Shown: piece by piece, positions 1 to 8,301 of the stretch
Layout of the letters: each line of letters starts with the position of its first letter
Numbering within the stretch: the stretch's first letter is position 1
Source of the DNA: Clostridiales bacterium
Lineage (GTDB): Bacteria; Bacillota; Clostridia; Oscillospirales; Oscillospiraceae
Assembly: GCA_029098065.1 (NCBI GenBank)
Contig: JAQXNP010000086.1
Span: forward strand, 1-24,853
Direction: 5' to 3'
DNA length: 24,853 nt
Position numbers and translations under genes: made by a program
Notes under the pieces: generated by a model
The model's database searches: none
Told to the model about the DNA's origin: nothing
Seen by the model: the letters and a program-made list of their open reading frames with translations, nothing else

Positions 1-174
1 GACATGACCGCCGCCATGACCGAACAGGCCAGGGAGGAGACCCGGAAGTCCATCCCGGCGGGCCGGCTGGGGCGGCCGGAGGACGTGGCCCGGCTGGTGG
101 CGTTCCTCTGTACGGAGGGGGCCGGATATATCACCGGCCAGGTCATCGCCGTGGACGGCGGGATGGCGGTTTGA
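1..174 (+). CDS. fabG: 3-oxoacyl-ACP reductase FabG, C-terminal end (partial)
   Basis: The frame is open from the first base and ends in TGA, giving the last 57 residues of a short-chain dehydrogenase/reductase. The segment holds the usual C-terminal family pattern [18 protein letters not shown], then [13 protein letters not shown], which packs against the nucleotide fold and subunit interface in FabG proteins. FabG reduces 3-oxoacyl-ACP to 3-hydroxyacyl-ACP with NADPH in the cytosol. The catalytic Ser-Tyr-Lys part lies outside the window. The FabG assignment rests on fabF starting 27 bases downstream on the same strand and fabZ after that, an arrangement typical of fatty-acid clusters. Another short-chain dehydrogenase remains possible. 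Confidence 0.85.
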   Translation, partial: DMTAAMTEQAREETRKSIPAGRLGRPEDVARLVAFLCTEGAGYITGQVIAVDGGMAV

Positions 175-201
175 ACGAGACGATATTTGGGAGGGAATCA
201 C

Positions 202-1449
202 ATGGAGAAGCGACGCGTGGTCATCACCGGCATGGGGGCGGTGACCCCCATCGGGCACAGCGCCCGGGAGAGCTGGCAGGCCGTAAAGGACGGGGTGTGC
301 GGGATCGGACCCATCACCCACTATGACACCACCGGCCGGAAGGTCACTCTGGCCGCTGAGGTCAAGGACTTCGACCCTGAAGAGTGGATGGACAAAAAGG
401 ACGCCAAACGCATGGGCCGCTACACCCAGCTGGCGGTGGCCGCCGCCGCGGAGGCCATGGCGGATGCCGGGCTGGAGGCGTCCGGAGAGGGGGAGGACCG
501 CACCCGGTGGGGCTGCGCCATCTCCAGCGGCATCGGCGGCATCGACCTCACCGAGCAGGAGTCGATCAAGGGGGCGGAGAAGGGCTTTGACCGGGTCTCG
601 CCCTTCTATATCCCCATGGTCATCTCCAACATGGCCGCCGGGATGGTGGCCATCCGGTTTGGGCTGAAGGGCATGTGTACCTGCCCGGTCACCGCCTGCG
701 CCGGCGGCTCCAACGCGGTGGGAGACGCCTTCCGGGCCATCCGGGACGGCTACGCCGACAAGATGGTCTGCGGCGGGGCGGAGGCCTGCATCACCCCCCT
801 GGCCATCGGAGGCTTCACCTCCATGCGGGCCCTTCACACGGGCACCGACCCGGAGCGGGCTTCCGTTCCCTTTGACGCCCAGCGCTCCGGCTTCGTCATG
901 GGAGAGGGCGCTGCCGTACTGGTGCTGGAGACCCTGGAGGACGCGCTGGCCCGGGGGGCCCATATCTACGCCGAGGTGGTGGGTTACGGCTGCACCTGTG
1001 ACGCCTATCACATGACCGCCCCCGCCCCTCATGCCGAGGGGGGCGCCCGGGCCATGGCGGAAGCGCTGGCCGATGCCGGGGCGGCCCCGGAAGCGGTGGG
1101 CTATATCAACGCCCACGGCACCTCCACCGCCCTCAACGACGCCGGGGAGACCGAGGCCATCAAGACGGTGTTCGGGGCGCACGCCTATGAGCTGGCGGTG
1201 TCCTCCACCAAGTCCATGACCGGCCACATGCTGGGGGCCGCCGGAGCGGTGGAGGCGGTGTTTACCGCTCTGGCCCTGTGGGACGGCTATCTCCCGGCCA
1301 CCATCCACTATCAGGTTCCCGACCCGGCCTGCGATCTGGATTACGTGCCCAACGAGGGCCGGAAGGTCCAGGTGGAGTACGCCCTGTCCAACTCTCTGGG
1401 CTTCGGCGGTCACAACGCCTGCCTGCTGTTCAGACGCTGGGAGGGCTGA
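202..1449 (+). CDS. fabF: Beta-ketoacyl-ACP synthase II (FabF)
   Basis: This enzyme condenses malonyl-ACP with an acyl-ACP, the chain-extending step of type II fatty-acid synthesis in the cytosol. The 415-residue product has the usual FabF length. The catalytic triad is visible: Cys166 in TACAGGSNA, His305 in NAHGTSTALND and His342 in STKSMTGHMLGAAG. The C-terminal glycine-rich SNSLGFGGHNA segment is also present. I chose ATG 202 because GGGAGGG lies a few bases upstream; an in-frame TTG at 187 would place that SD site inside the gene. It follows fabG and precedes fabZ by 3 bases, so the three are almost certainly cotranscribed. Confidence 0.96.
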   Translation: MEKRRVVITGMGAVTPIGHSARESWQAVKDGVCGIGPITHYDTTGRKVTLAAEVKDFDPEEWMDKKDAKRMGRYTQLAVAAAAEAMADAGLEASGEGEDRTRWGCAISSGIGGIDLTEQESIKGAEKGFDRVSPFYIPMVISNMAAGMVAIRFGLKGMCTCPVTACAGGSNAVGDAFRAIRDGYADKMVCGGAEACITPLAIGGFTSMRALHTGTDPERASVPFDAQRSGFVMGEGAAVLVLETLEDALARGAHIYAEVVGYGCTCDAYHMTAPAPHAEGGARAMAEALADAGAAPEAVGYINAHGTSTALNDAGETEAIKTVFGAHAYELAVSSTKSMTGHMLGAAGAVEAVFTALALWDGYLPATIHYQVPDPACDLDYVPNEGRKVQVEYALSNSLGFGGHNACLLFRRWEG

Positions 1450-1452
1450 GCC

Positions 1453-1893
1453 GTGGGACTGACGCTGAATTCCAATGAGATCGAGGAAATCCTGCCCCAC
1501 CGCTATCCGTTCGCCCTGGTGGACCGGATCGTGGACGGGGAGCCCGGGGTTTGGGCCAGAGGGATCAAGTGCGTGTCGGTGAACGAGCAGTTCTTCTGCG
1601 GCCATTTTCCCGGCCGGCACATGATGCCCGGCGTCCTGATCCTGGAGGCCCTGGCCCAGGTGGGGGCGGTGGCGGCCCTCTCCCTGCCCGAGAACGCCGG
1701 AAAGCTGGCGGTGTTCGGAGGCATCAGGAACGCCCGCTTCAAGCGGCAGGTGGTTCCCGGCGACGTGCTGGAACTGGAATGCCGCATGGTAAAATGCAAA
1801 GGTCCCGTGGGGGTGGCGGAGGCCAAGGCCACGGTGGAGGGGCAGACCGCCGCGGTGGCCGAGCTCACCTTTGCCATTACGGACAAGAAATAA
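1453..1893 (+). CDS. fabZ: 3-hydroxyacyl-ACP dehydratase FabZ
   Basis: This hot-dog-fold dehydratase converts 3-hydroxyacyl-ACP to trans-2-enoyl-ACP. At 146 residues it has the normal family length. It begins with the typical [15 protein letters not shown] segment and carries the active-site stretch [17 protein letters not shown], with catalytic His51 and Glu65 at the expected 14-residue spacing. The start is GTG at 1453, three bases after the fabF stop, with GGGAGGG at the end of fabF serving as ribosome binding site. The position directly after fabF fits a fab operon. No enoyl reductase or acc genes follow, so the rest of the pathway must lie upstream or elsewhere. Confidence 0.95.
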   Translation: MGLTLNSNEIEEILPHRYPFALVDRIVDGEPGVWARGIKCVSVNEQFFCGHFPGRHMMPGVLILEALAQVGAVAALSLPENAGKLAVFGGIRNARFKRQVVPGDVLELECRMVKCKGPVGVAEAKATVEGQTAAVAELTFAITDKK

Positions 1894-1923
1894 TTAGCCT
1901 TCCCTTCCGGAATGTGCTATACT
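1894..1923 (+). promoter_or_regulatory. Probable promoter of the MarR-type gene
   Basis: An extended -10 element, TG-C-TATACT, lies at 1915-1923, with a weak -35 candidate TTAGCC at 1894-1899 (18-base spacer). It sits just after the fabZ stop and 35 bases before the regulator's ATG. The regulator could therefore be expressed apart from the fab genes. This is a sequence match only. Confidence 0.45.
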
Positions 1924-1957
1924 GAGACAAAAGGAATAACCGGTGGGGGGAGACACC

Positions 1958-2410
1958 ATGTTGGAAGAACTGTTTCAGAATGTTTACGCCAAGTTTCAGC
2001 TGCATTTTTACCGGGAGATCTTTACCCGCTTTCAGAACCGGGAGGCCAGTCTGACCACGGTGGAGTGCTTTGCCATGCAGGCCATCCAGGCTTTGGGATC
2101 TCCCACAGTGAACGAGTTTGCCCATTTCATGCGCATTTCACCCCCCAATGCCGCTTATAAGGTGAACAGCCTGGTGAAGAAGGGCTACGCCCGGAAGGTC
2201 CAGTCCCAGTCGGACAAGCGGGAGTATCATCTGGAGGTCACTCAGAAGTATCTGGACTATTATGATATTTCCTACAGCTATGTAAAGGCAGTGTCCGAAC
2301 GGATCAAGAAGCGTTTTTCCCCGGAGGATCTGGAGCGCTTTACCGAGATGCTGGGCGTGATCGGCGATGAGCTCATGCCTGAGGTGGACATTGCCCGAGT
2401 GGAAGCGTGA
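1958..2410 (+). CDS. MarR-family transcriptional regulator
   Basis: The 150-residue protein has the MarR layout: an N-terminal dimerisation helix (about 1-30), a winged helix-turn-helix (about 35-100) containing VNEFAHFMRISPPNAAYKVN, a wing with basic and acidic residues (QSQSDKREYHLEVT), and two C-terminal helices. MarR proteins bind DNA as dimers and often respond to small molecules. ATG 1958 has a G-rich SD (GGGGGGAGA) just upstream; an in-frame GTG at 1943 is less likely. It follows fabZ on the same strand, so a FabT-like role in controlling fatty-acid genes is a reasonable inference from position. No operator site was recognised, and the ligand is unknown. Confidence 0.88.
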   Translation: MLEELFQNVYAKFQLHFYREIFTRFQNREASLTTVECFAMQAIQALGSPTVNEFAHFMRISPPNAAYKVNSLVKKGYARKVQSQSDKREYHLEVTQKYLDYYDISYSYVKAVSERIKKRFSPEDLERFTEMLGVIGDELMPEVDIARVEA

Positions 2411-2412
2411 GG

Positions 2413-2452
2413 AAAATCCACCCCTCTCCATGCGGAGAGGGGTGGATTTTTT
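2413..2452 (+). terminator. Intrinsic terminator after the MarR-type gene
   Basis: A perfect 17-base-pair stem (2413-2429 with 2434-2450) surrounds the loop ATGC. It begins 2 bases after the regulator's stop codon. The 3' arm ends in TTTT and continues to six T, so it is a textbook rho-independent terminator. The 5' arm starts AAAA, so it could also work on the other strand. Confidence 0.93.
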
Positions 2453-2480
2453 CTGCTGAAGTGAAAACAGAGACACGGAA

Positions 2481-2518
2481 CCCCCTTTGATCCGGCGCCA
2501 TAGGATGGCCGGAGGGGG
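2481..2518 (+). promoter_or_regulatory. Hairpin that could cover the SD site of the MntP-like gene
   Basis: CCCCCT (2481-2486) can pair with AGGGGG (2513-2518), and CCGGC (2492-2496) with GCCGG (2508-2512), leaving a five-base bulge. The pairing would mask the G-rich ribosome binding site (2511-2520) of the gene starting at 2526. The pairings are seen directly; a regulatory role is inferred. No convincing promoter was found in the 70-base gap. Confidence 0.35.
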
Positions 2519-2525
2519 GATCTGA

Positions 2526-3065
2526 ATGGAGCTTTTTTCCGCGCTGGGCGCGGGATTTCTGTTTGCGCTGGCCTGCAATCTGGACACAGTCCTGGCGGCG
2601 GTGGGCCGTGGGGCCCGGGGAGGCGGGCCCGATCTGCGGGGTGCCATGATCGTGGCGGCGGTGACGACCGGCATCACGTTTTTGTCTCTGGCTCTGGGAG
2701 CACTGGGCGCGGCCCTGCTGCCCGCAGGGCTGGCGGAGCGTCTGGGAGGGCTGGGCCTCACCGGGATCGGACTTTGGTATCTGCTGGACACACTCCGGGG
2801 GAAAACCGATGAACCCCGGCCGGAGGGCGGGGGCTGGGTGGCCATGGCCGCCGCCCTGGCGGTGAACAATGCCGGGGTGGGGGTGGCCGCCGGCGTTACG
2901 GGGCTGTCTCCGGCGGTGGCCTCCGGCTGCAATTTTGCCGTGACGCTGGCCGCGCTGGCTCTGGGGCGGCGGCTGGGGGAAAAACTGGCCGGATGGAGCG
3001 GCCTGGCCCTTCCGCTGTCAGGCGCGCTGCTGGTGGCGCTGGGGCTGTGGCGGGTGATGGGGTAG
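2526..3065 (+). CDS. MntP/YtaF-like small membrane protein (putative cation exporter)
   Basis: The 179-residue protein is almost entirely hydrophobic, with about six predicted membrane segments in two similar halves. This fits the MntP manganese exporters and the related sporulation protein YtaF. The first half has the family-like acidic site in ACNLDTVLAAVG. The matching site in the second half reads AVNNAGVGVAAG, with Asn where relatives commonly have Asp. A G-rich SD at 2511-2520 supports ATG 2526. The gene stands between two unrelated transcription units. Family membership is judged from residue pattern and topology only. Manganese efflux is one possibility, and a YtaF-like role of unknown substrate is another. 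Confidence 0.6.
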   Translation: MELFSALGAGFLFALACNLDTVLAAVGRGARGGGPDLRGAMIVAAVTTGITFLSLALGALGAALLPAGLAERLGGLGLTGIGLWYLLDTLRGKTDEPRPEGGGWVAMAAALAVNNAGVGVAAGVTGLSPAVASGCNFAVTLAALALGRRLGEKLAGWSGLALPLSGALLVALGLWRVMG

Positions 3066-3075
3066 CAAATTTGTG

Positions 3076-3104
3076 TTGACAAATCAGGCGGAATTGGGGA
3101 CAAT
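3076..3104 (+). promoter_or_regulatory. Sigma-A type promoter of the M16 protease gene
   Basis: TTGACA (3076-3081) and GACAAT (3099-3104) are separated by exactly 17 bases. They lie 32 bases before the ATG at 3136, just after the stop codon of the preceding gene. Confidence 0.75.
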
Positions 3105-3135
3105 GAGAGAAAACATTTCTTAAAGGAGTGTCCCT

Positions 3136-4389
3136 ATGTACGAAAAACGCGTGCTCCCGAACGGGGTCCGCCTTCTCACCGAGGAGGTCCCCGGCGTACG
3201 CTCCGCCGCCCTGGGTATCTGGGTGGGAGTGGGTTCCCGCCGGGAGAAGAGCGGCGAGAGCGGGAGCGCCCATTTTATTGAACATATGTCCTTCAAAGGG
3301 ACCGGGCGCCGCTCCGCGGCCCGGCTGGCCGAGGAGATGGACGCTGTCGGCGGCCAGCTCAACGCTTACACCACCAAGGAGGACACGGTTTATTACGCCT
3401 GGGTGCTGGACACCCATCTCCGGCAGGCTGCCGATATTCTCTGCGATATGCTTTTCCACTCCAAATTTGACGAGCGGGACGTGGAGACCGAGCGGGGGGT
3501 TATTCTGGAGGAGATGGGCATGTATGCCGACAACCCGGAGGATCTGTGCGCGGAGCGCCTGGCGGCGGCAGTGTACCGGGGGACGGCGCTGGCCCGGCCC
3601 ATTCTGGGCAGAAAAGCCACCCTCGGCCGGATGACGGGGGAGGGACTGAAGGCCTGGCAGAAAGCCCACTATGTGCCCTCAGAGCTGGTGGTGACCCTGG
3701 CGGGCAGCTTTACCCGGGCGGATGTGGACGATCTGGCCGCCCGATTCGCGGATCTGTCCGGAGCACCGCTCAGGGCGGAGAAGCCGGCGGTCTATACGCC
3801 TGCCTTCACCGTGCGGCGAAAGGCCGCCGAGCAGAACCATCTGACCCTGGCGTTTCCGGGTATGACGCTGTCCGATCCCCGGCGGTTCACGATGCAGCTG
3901 CTGTCCTCCATTTTGGGCGGAGGCATGTCCTCCCGGCTGTGGCAGAACGTGCGGGAGGAGAGCGGGCTGTGCTACTCCATCTATACCTACGGAGCCAGCT
4001 ACACGGACACCGGGATCTTTGCAATCTACACCGCCACCGGGTCGGAGACGGAGGAGGCGGCCCTGAAGACCATTGTCCGGGAGACCCGGCGGTTCGTGGA
4101 TCAGGGGGTCACCCAGGAGGAGCTGGACCGGGCCCGGGAGCAGTCCAAGGCCAACGTGCTCATGGGGCTGGAATCCACCCAGTCCCGGATGTCCGCCCTG
4201 GGCCGGGGCGAATTGTCGGTGGGACAGGTCCTCACCACGGAGGAGATCATCGCCGCCTACGACGCGGTGACGGTCCGGGACGTGGGTGAGCTGGCCCAGG
4301 AGGTTCTGGATTTTGACCGGATGTCCCTCTCCGCCGTGGGGCGGGTGAGGAGCGAGGAGGACTACCGGGAAATGATGTGTCTGGCATAA
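3136..4389 (+). CDS. M16-family zinc metalloprotease (processing-peptidase-like)
   Basis: The 417-residue protein has the inverted zinc motif HFIEH (His46, Glu49, His50). It is followed some 70-80 residues later by the third-ligand region in ETERGVILEEMGMYADNPEDL-type sequence. The length matches single-module M16B enzymes related to mitochondrial processing peptidase and Bacillus YmxG/MlpA. The C-terminal half has the inactive M16 repeat with the usual SSRLWQNVREESGLCYSIY block. These enzymes cut short peptides or signal sequences; the substrate here is unknown. No signal peptide is seen, so it is probably cytosolic. AAAGGAG at 3122-3128 supports the start. It appears to be a single-gene unit with its own promoter and terminator. 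Confidence 0.92.
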   Translation: MYEKRVLPNGVRLLTEEVPGVRSAALGIWVGVGSRREKSGESGSAHFIEHMSFKGTGRRSAARLAEEMDAVGGQLNAYTTKEDTVYYAWVLDTHLRQAADILCDMLFHSKFDERDVETERGVILEEMGMYADNPEDLCAERLAAAVYRGTALARPILGRKATLGRMTGEGLKAWQKAHYVPSELVVTLAGSFTRADVDDLAARFADLSGAPLRAEKPAVYTPAFTVRRKAAEQNHLTLAFPGMTLSDPRRFTMQLLSSILGGGMSSRLWQNVREESGLCYSIYTYGASYTDTGIFAIYTATGSETEEAALKTIVRETRRFVDQGVTQEELDRAREQSKANVLMGLESTQSRMSALGRGELSVGQVLTTEEIIAAYDAVTVRDVGELAQEVLDFDRMSLSAVGRVRSEEDYREMMCLA

Positions 4390-4462
4390 TGGGCGGCCAT
4401 GGAAAGCCCTGTATGGACTGCTTTATTTCCCTTTGGCGCTGCACTTGATGGTATGATTCCCC

Positions 4463-4515
4463 CGAAAAAATAGAAGGAGGCGCTTCATAAAGAAGCGCCT
4501 CCTTCGGCTTTCTTT
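4463..4515. terminator. Bidirectional terminator between the M16 and molybdenum units
   Basis: A 13-base-pair stem (4474-4486 with 4492-4504) encloses ATAAA. Read on the minus strand it is followed by CTATTTTTT and lies just past the moeA stop. Read on the plus strand it is followed by CGGCTTTCTTTT after the M16 gene. The rest of 4390-4520 shows no gene. Confidence 0.85.
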
Positions 4516-4519
4516 TGGC

Positions 4520-5675
4520 TCAGAAAAGCCAGACGTCCACCGCGTCCTCCGCCGCCAGGGCGGGGCCGGCGGGACGGTCGATGAGACAGCCGCACCCGGC
4601 CAGAGAGAACACCGCCCCGGAGGCGGCGTTTCCCGGGGCCGGGACCGCTCTGCCCTCCGGGGAGACAGAACCCCGGAGCAGCCGGCGGACCGTGGAGAGG
4701 GGCATCGGTTTTCCCAGGGGGAGGGTCAGACGCCGGGGGCCGGGATGGGAGTCCCCGGCCAGCCGGTCCAGAGCCGGGCGGCCCACCGTTTCAAACAGAG
4801 CCAGAGCGGCGAAGGGATTCCCGGACAGGGCAAGCACCGGCTTTCCCTCCACGGTGAAGGCGGCGGCGGGCCCCCCCGGGGCGGACATTTACCCCCCGGA
4901 AGAGGAGCCGGGCATTCAGAAGCTCCGCCGCCGCCGGCACCCCGTCGGTCTCCCCCACCGACACGCCGCCGGTGAGGATGAGCATGTCGGACCGGTTCAG
5001 GGCGCCCGCCATCCGCTCCGCCAGCGCCCGGGGCTGATCCGGGGCCGGGGGCAGGGGGAGGGCTTCCACCCCCAGGGCGGCCAGCCGGGCGGAGAGGGCG
5101 GGGGTGTTGACGTCGTAGACCGTCCCGGGAGAGAGCGCCACACCCTGAGGCGACAGTTCCCGGCCGGTGGACAATACCGCCGCTCTGGGGCGGCGGAGCA
5201 CCTCCAGACAGGCGATGCCCTGGGCGGCCAGAGCGGGGAGGCAGGTCCAGTCCAGACGGGTGCCGGGAGGAAAGAGAAGTTCCCCTTCCCTCATATCCTC
5301 CCCCCGTGAAATGTAGTTCTGGCCGGGGGCCAGCGCGCGGAAGACCAGCAGTGTCCGGCCCTCCGGCCGGGCCTCCTCAGCCATGACCACGCAGTCGGCC
5401 CAGGGGGGCAGAGCCTCCCCAGTGGCCACCGGAGCCGTCCGGTCCAGGGGAATCCGGGCGGGCCGGGAAGCCAGCGCCCCGGCGGTGTCGGCGGCCCGGA
5501 GGGCCCAGCCGTCCAGCGGGGAGCGGTCAAAGGGGGGCACATCCAGCCGGGCGGCAGCGGGCCCGGCCAGCACCCGCCCCGGCGCGGCGGACAGGGGGAC
5601 GGTTTCCCGCTGGGTCAGAGGGGAGACCGCGTTCAGCAGCCGTTCCCTGGCCTCTTCCAGAGATACTCGGTTCAA
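4520..5675 (-). pseudogene. moeA: Molybdopterin molybdenumtransferase MoeA, frame broken at a G7 run
   Basis: MoeA inserts molybdate into adenylylated molybdopterin to form active Moco. The N-terminal frame, from TTG 5675 with AAGGAGGT upstream, carries MoeA domains I-III: VPPFDRSPLDGWALR, the TGEALPPWAD segment and the binding-fold motif ILTGGVSVGETDG. Family similarity stops after LLFRGVNVRPGG, and the rest of the protein (GPAAAFTVEGKPVLALSGNP, then domain IV) continues in another frame to a stop at 4520. The change falls in seven identical bases at 4871-4877 (G on the coding strand); six would restore one frame of 384 residues, near the normal length. A read error, a real mutation, or slippage at the run would all look the same. 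It ends the molybdenum operon, after modC. Confidence 0.85.
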
Positions 5676-5707
5676 GGGAGAAACCTCCTTCGCGCGGGCC
5701 CCGGGGG

Positions 5708-6733
5708 CTAGCGCAGCAGCATCAGATTTTGGGCGGGGAGGGAGATGGTCAACGTCTCCGGCCCGCCCAGAGCGGACCAGGCCCCCTTTGGGAGTTCCAG
5801 CCTCAGCCGGGCGGGACCTGGAGTGGCCAGCATGACCACCGTGGCGGTCAGGTCCTCCACCACCTGGTCAACCCGGCAGGGGATGGGATTCTCCCCGCCG
5901 CCGGGCCGGATGAGCCCCTCCCGGATCCCCAGCCACCGGGTGTCGGGCGGGACCTCCCGGCCGGTGTCGAGGGTGACGCCCCAGTCGGCGGCCTCCACCC
6001 GGCTCCCTCCCAGGGGAATGGCCCGGGAGAGATTTTTACATCCGGAGAGGAGGCAGGCCGCCCGGGTCCGGGGGGTTTCAAAGAGGTCCCGGACTTCCTG
6101 CATGGGCTCCGACCGGCCGTGGTCCAGCACGCAGGCGGTGCGGCACAGCCGGTAGACCTCCCCCCGGTCGTGGGTCACCAGTACCGCCGGTCCGTCGAAG
6201 TCCTTCAGAATGCCGGCCAGCTCCAGCTCCATCTCCCAGCGGAGATAGCCGTCCAGCGCGGAGAAGGGTTCGTCCAGCAGCAGAGCCCGGGGCTGGCTGG
6301 CGAAGAGCCGGGCCAGAGCCACCCGCTGCTGCTGGCCGCCGGACAGCTGCCGGGGATATTTGTCCGCCAGGTCGGCGATGCGGAAGCGCTCCATGAGGGC
6401 CTCCGCCTGGGCGGAGGCCCGGCTCCGGTCCCGGACGCCGGCGCGGACGTTCTCCGCCGCCGTCATGGTGGGGAACAGGGCGTAGTTTTGAAACAGATAG
6501 CCCACCTGACGCTTCTGGGGAGGCAGGTTGATCTTTTCCCGGGCGTCGAAGAGGGTCCGGCCGTCCAGGACGATGCGGCCGGAGTCGGGGGTCACCAGTC
6601 CGGCGACGCACTTGAGGGTCATGCTTTTGCCGCAGCCCGAGGAGCCCAGGAGGCCGGTGAGTCCCTCGCCGGTCTCCAGGTCCACCTTCAGGCAAAACCG
6701 GTCCAGTCTTTTTTCAATGTGTACCTCCAGCAT
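5708..6733 (-). CDS. modC: Molybdate ABC transporter ATP-binding protein ModC
   Basis: This is the ATPase of the molybdate importer, acting at the inner face of the membrane with ModB. The 341-residue product has Walker A GSSGCGKS (residues 30-37), the Q-loop in LFQNYALFP, signature LSGGQQQR, Walker B ALLLDEPFSALD and switch histidine in VTHDR. These are followed by a C-terminal domain of about 110 residues with the position and length of the TOBE/MOP-type oxyanion-binding domain of ModC. I chose ATG 6733 because GGAGGTG lies at the right distance; a GTG at 6739 would overlap modB. It starts 2 bases after the modB stop, so the two are translationally coupled. Sulfate is a formal alternative, but the modA-modB context decides for molybdate. 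Confidence 0.94.
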   Translation of the reverse strand: MLEVHIEKRLDRFCLKVDLETGEGLTGLLGSSGCGKSMTLKCVAGLVTPDSGRIVLDGRTLFDAREKINLPPQKRQVGYLFQNYALFPTMTAAENVRAGVRDRSRASAQAEALMERFRIADLADKYPRQLSGGQQQRVALARLFASQPRALLLDEPFSALDGYLRWEMELELAGILKDFDGPAVLVTHDRGEVYRLCRTACVLDHGRSEPMQEVRDLFETPRTRAACLLSGCKNLSRAIPLGGSRVEAADWGVTLDTGREVPPDTRWLGIREGLIRPGGGENPIPCRVDQVVEDLTATVVMLATPGPARLRLELPKGAWSALGGPETLTISLPAQNLMLLR

Positions 6734-6735
6734 GG

Positions 6736-7431
6736 TCACACCTCCGCTTCCCCGGCGGCGGGGCGCTCCTTTTGCCGGCGCTCCCGGTTTTCCAGCAGGT
6801 TCACCGCCACCAGGACGGCCAGGGAGATGGCCACGTTCACCGACACCCAGCGGTAGGCCAGGGCGTCCTCTCCCTCCCGCCAGAGCTGGTAGACGGTGGT
6901 GGAGATGGTGGCGGTCTTCCCCGGGGTGTAGCCGGAGACCATGGAGGTGGCGCCGTACTCCCCCAGCCCCCGGGCGAAAGCCAGGACGGTGCCGGCCAGC
7001 AGCCCGTCCCGGCAGCCGGGGAGGAGCACCCGCCAGAACACCCAGGTGTTGGACCGGCCCAGGGTGCGGCCCGCGGCCAGTAGATTGGGATCGAAGGCCT
7101 CAAAGGCGCCCCGGGCGGTGCGGTACATCAGGGGAAAGCAGACCACAATGACCGCCAGAATGGCGGCGGGCCAGGTCATGGCGATCCGGATGGAAAAGGC
7201 GTCCAGCAGCCACTTGCCGAACGGGGCTTTGGGGCTGAAAAGCCGGAGCAGGAAAAAGCCCACCACTGTAGGGGGGAGCACCAGGGGCAGGGTGAGGACG
7301 CAGTCCAGAATCCCCTTTGCTGCCCGGGGCAGCCGGGCCGCGTAATAGGCGGCGAAGATCCCCAGAAAAAAGACGCAGACGGTGGCGATCAGGGCGATGC
7401 GGAGAGAGTTATAGAGGGGGAACCAGTCCAT
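6736..7431 (-). CDS. modB: Molybdate ABC transporter permease ModB
   Basis: The 231-residue membrane protein has about five hydrophobic segments. It carries the permease loop EAFDPNLLAAGRTLGRSNTW followed by FWRVLLP, the EAA-type motif that contacts the ATPase. It forms the channel for molybdate or tungstate delivered by ModA. The sequence LAFARGLGEYGATSMVSG is typical of ModB. AAGGTG precedes ATG 7431. It lies between modA and modC in the usual order. Confidence 0.94.
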   Translation of the reverse strand: MDWFPLYNSLRIALIATVCVFFLGIFAAYYAARLPRAAKGILDCVLTLPLVLPPTVVGFFLLRLFSPKAPFGKWLLDAFSIRIAMTWPAAILAVIVVCFPLMYRTARGAFEAFDPNLLAAGRTLGRSNTWVFWRVLLPGCRDGLLAGTVLAFARGLGEYGATSMVSGYTPGKTATISTTVYQLWREGEDALAYRWVSVNVAISLAVLVAVNLLENRERRQKERPAAGEAEV

Positions 7432-7497
7432 GGTGCACCTTCTTTCGGGAATGTGGTGAGAGGCTCCTCCGGCGGACCGGGGGAGCCTGGGAGGGGA

Positions 7498-8292
7498 TCA
7501 TTCCGGGATGGCGAAGCCCACGGATTGGAAGACCTCTTTGCTCTCGTCGGACTTCAGGTACTCCAGGAAGGCTTTGGCCTCGTCGGCGTGAGCGCTTTCC
7601 TTCAGCACGGCGGCGGGATAGATGACCTGGTTGGTCAGCAGGGCGGGATCGGCCAGAGCCGCCACCTCCAGTCCGGCGGAATAGGCATCGGTGGAGTAGA
7701 TGACGCCGCAGTCCACGGTGTTTTCGCTGACCCAGGTGGTGACCTCCTTCACGTTGGAGCCGAAGGTGATCTTGCCCTGGATGTCATCCCACACGCCCAT
7801 GGCGGTGAAGAGCTCTTCGGAATACTGGCCCACGGGCACGTCGGAATTGCCCAGGGCGATCAGAGAGACCTTGTCGGTGGCCACGTCATCAAAGGAAGTC
7901 ACTCCGGCGGGGTTGCCCTCCGGGACGGCCAGCGCCACCTTGTTCTCCAGCAGGTCCACCCGGGTGTCCTCATCGATGTAGCCCTCATCGCTGAGCGCGT
8001 TCATCTGTTTCTGGGCGGCGGAGAGAAACAGGTCACATTCCCCGCCGGCCTCGATCTGATCCTGGAGGGTACCGGAAGAGTCAAAGGTGCAGGTGATGGT
8101 CACGTTGGGAGCCGCATCCTTGTAGTTCTCCGCGATCTGGGTCATGGTCTCTTTCAGGGAGGCGGCGGCGTAGACATGGAGCTCCACCGGCTCGCCGCCG
8201 CTTTCGGAGGCGGCAGGGGAGGGGGAGACGCCGCAGGCGGCGAGGGTGAGGCACAGAGCTCCGGCCAGGGACAGGGATACCAGTTTTTTCAT
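7498..8292 (-). CDS. modA: Molybdate-binding lipoprotein ModA
   Basis: The 264-residue protein starts with a lipoprotein signal (MKKLVSLSLAGALCLTLAAC, lipidated Cys20) and continues with the periplasmic-binding fold. VYAAASLKETMTQIAENY is the characteristic ModA start of the mature domain; FDSSGTLQDQIEAG and GVIYSTDAYSAG are the other ligand-region blocks. It captures molybdate or tungstate outside the cell and passes it to ModB. The frame is open well upstream, but ATG 8292 is the true start: AAGGAG is 9 bases before it and the signal peptide begins there. A Moco-type leader (8302-8402) overlaps this ribosome binding site. Confidence 0.95.
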   Translation of the reverse strand: MKKLVSLSLAGALCLTLAACGVSPSPAASESGGEPVELHVYAAASLKETMTQIAENYKDAAPNVTITCTFDSSGTLQDQIEAGGECDLFLSAAQKQMNALSDEGYIDEDTRVDLLENKVALAVPEGNPAGVTSFDDVATDKVSLIALGNSDVPVGQYSEELFTAMGVWDDIQGKITFGSNVKEVTTWVSENTVDCGVIYSTDAYSAGLEVAALADPALLTNQVIYPAAVLKESAHADEAKAFLEYLKSDESKEVFQSVGFAIPE

Positions 8293-8301
8293 TTCGCATT
8301 T

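Noticed and set aside
2453..2525. yybP-ykoY manganese riboswitch before the MntP-like gene
   Set aside because: The gap of about 70 bases is too short for that class and lacks its conserved loops.
5729..6856. Long plus-strand frame opposite modC
   Set aside because: It is a shadow of modC, which has all ABC ATPase motifs on the other strand.
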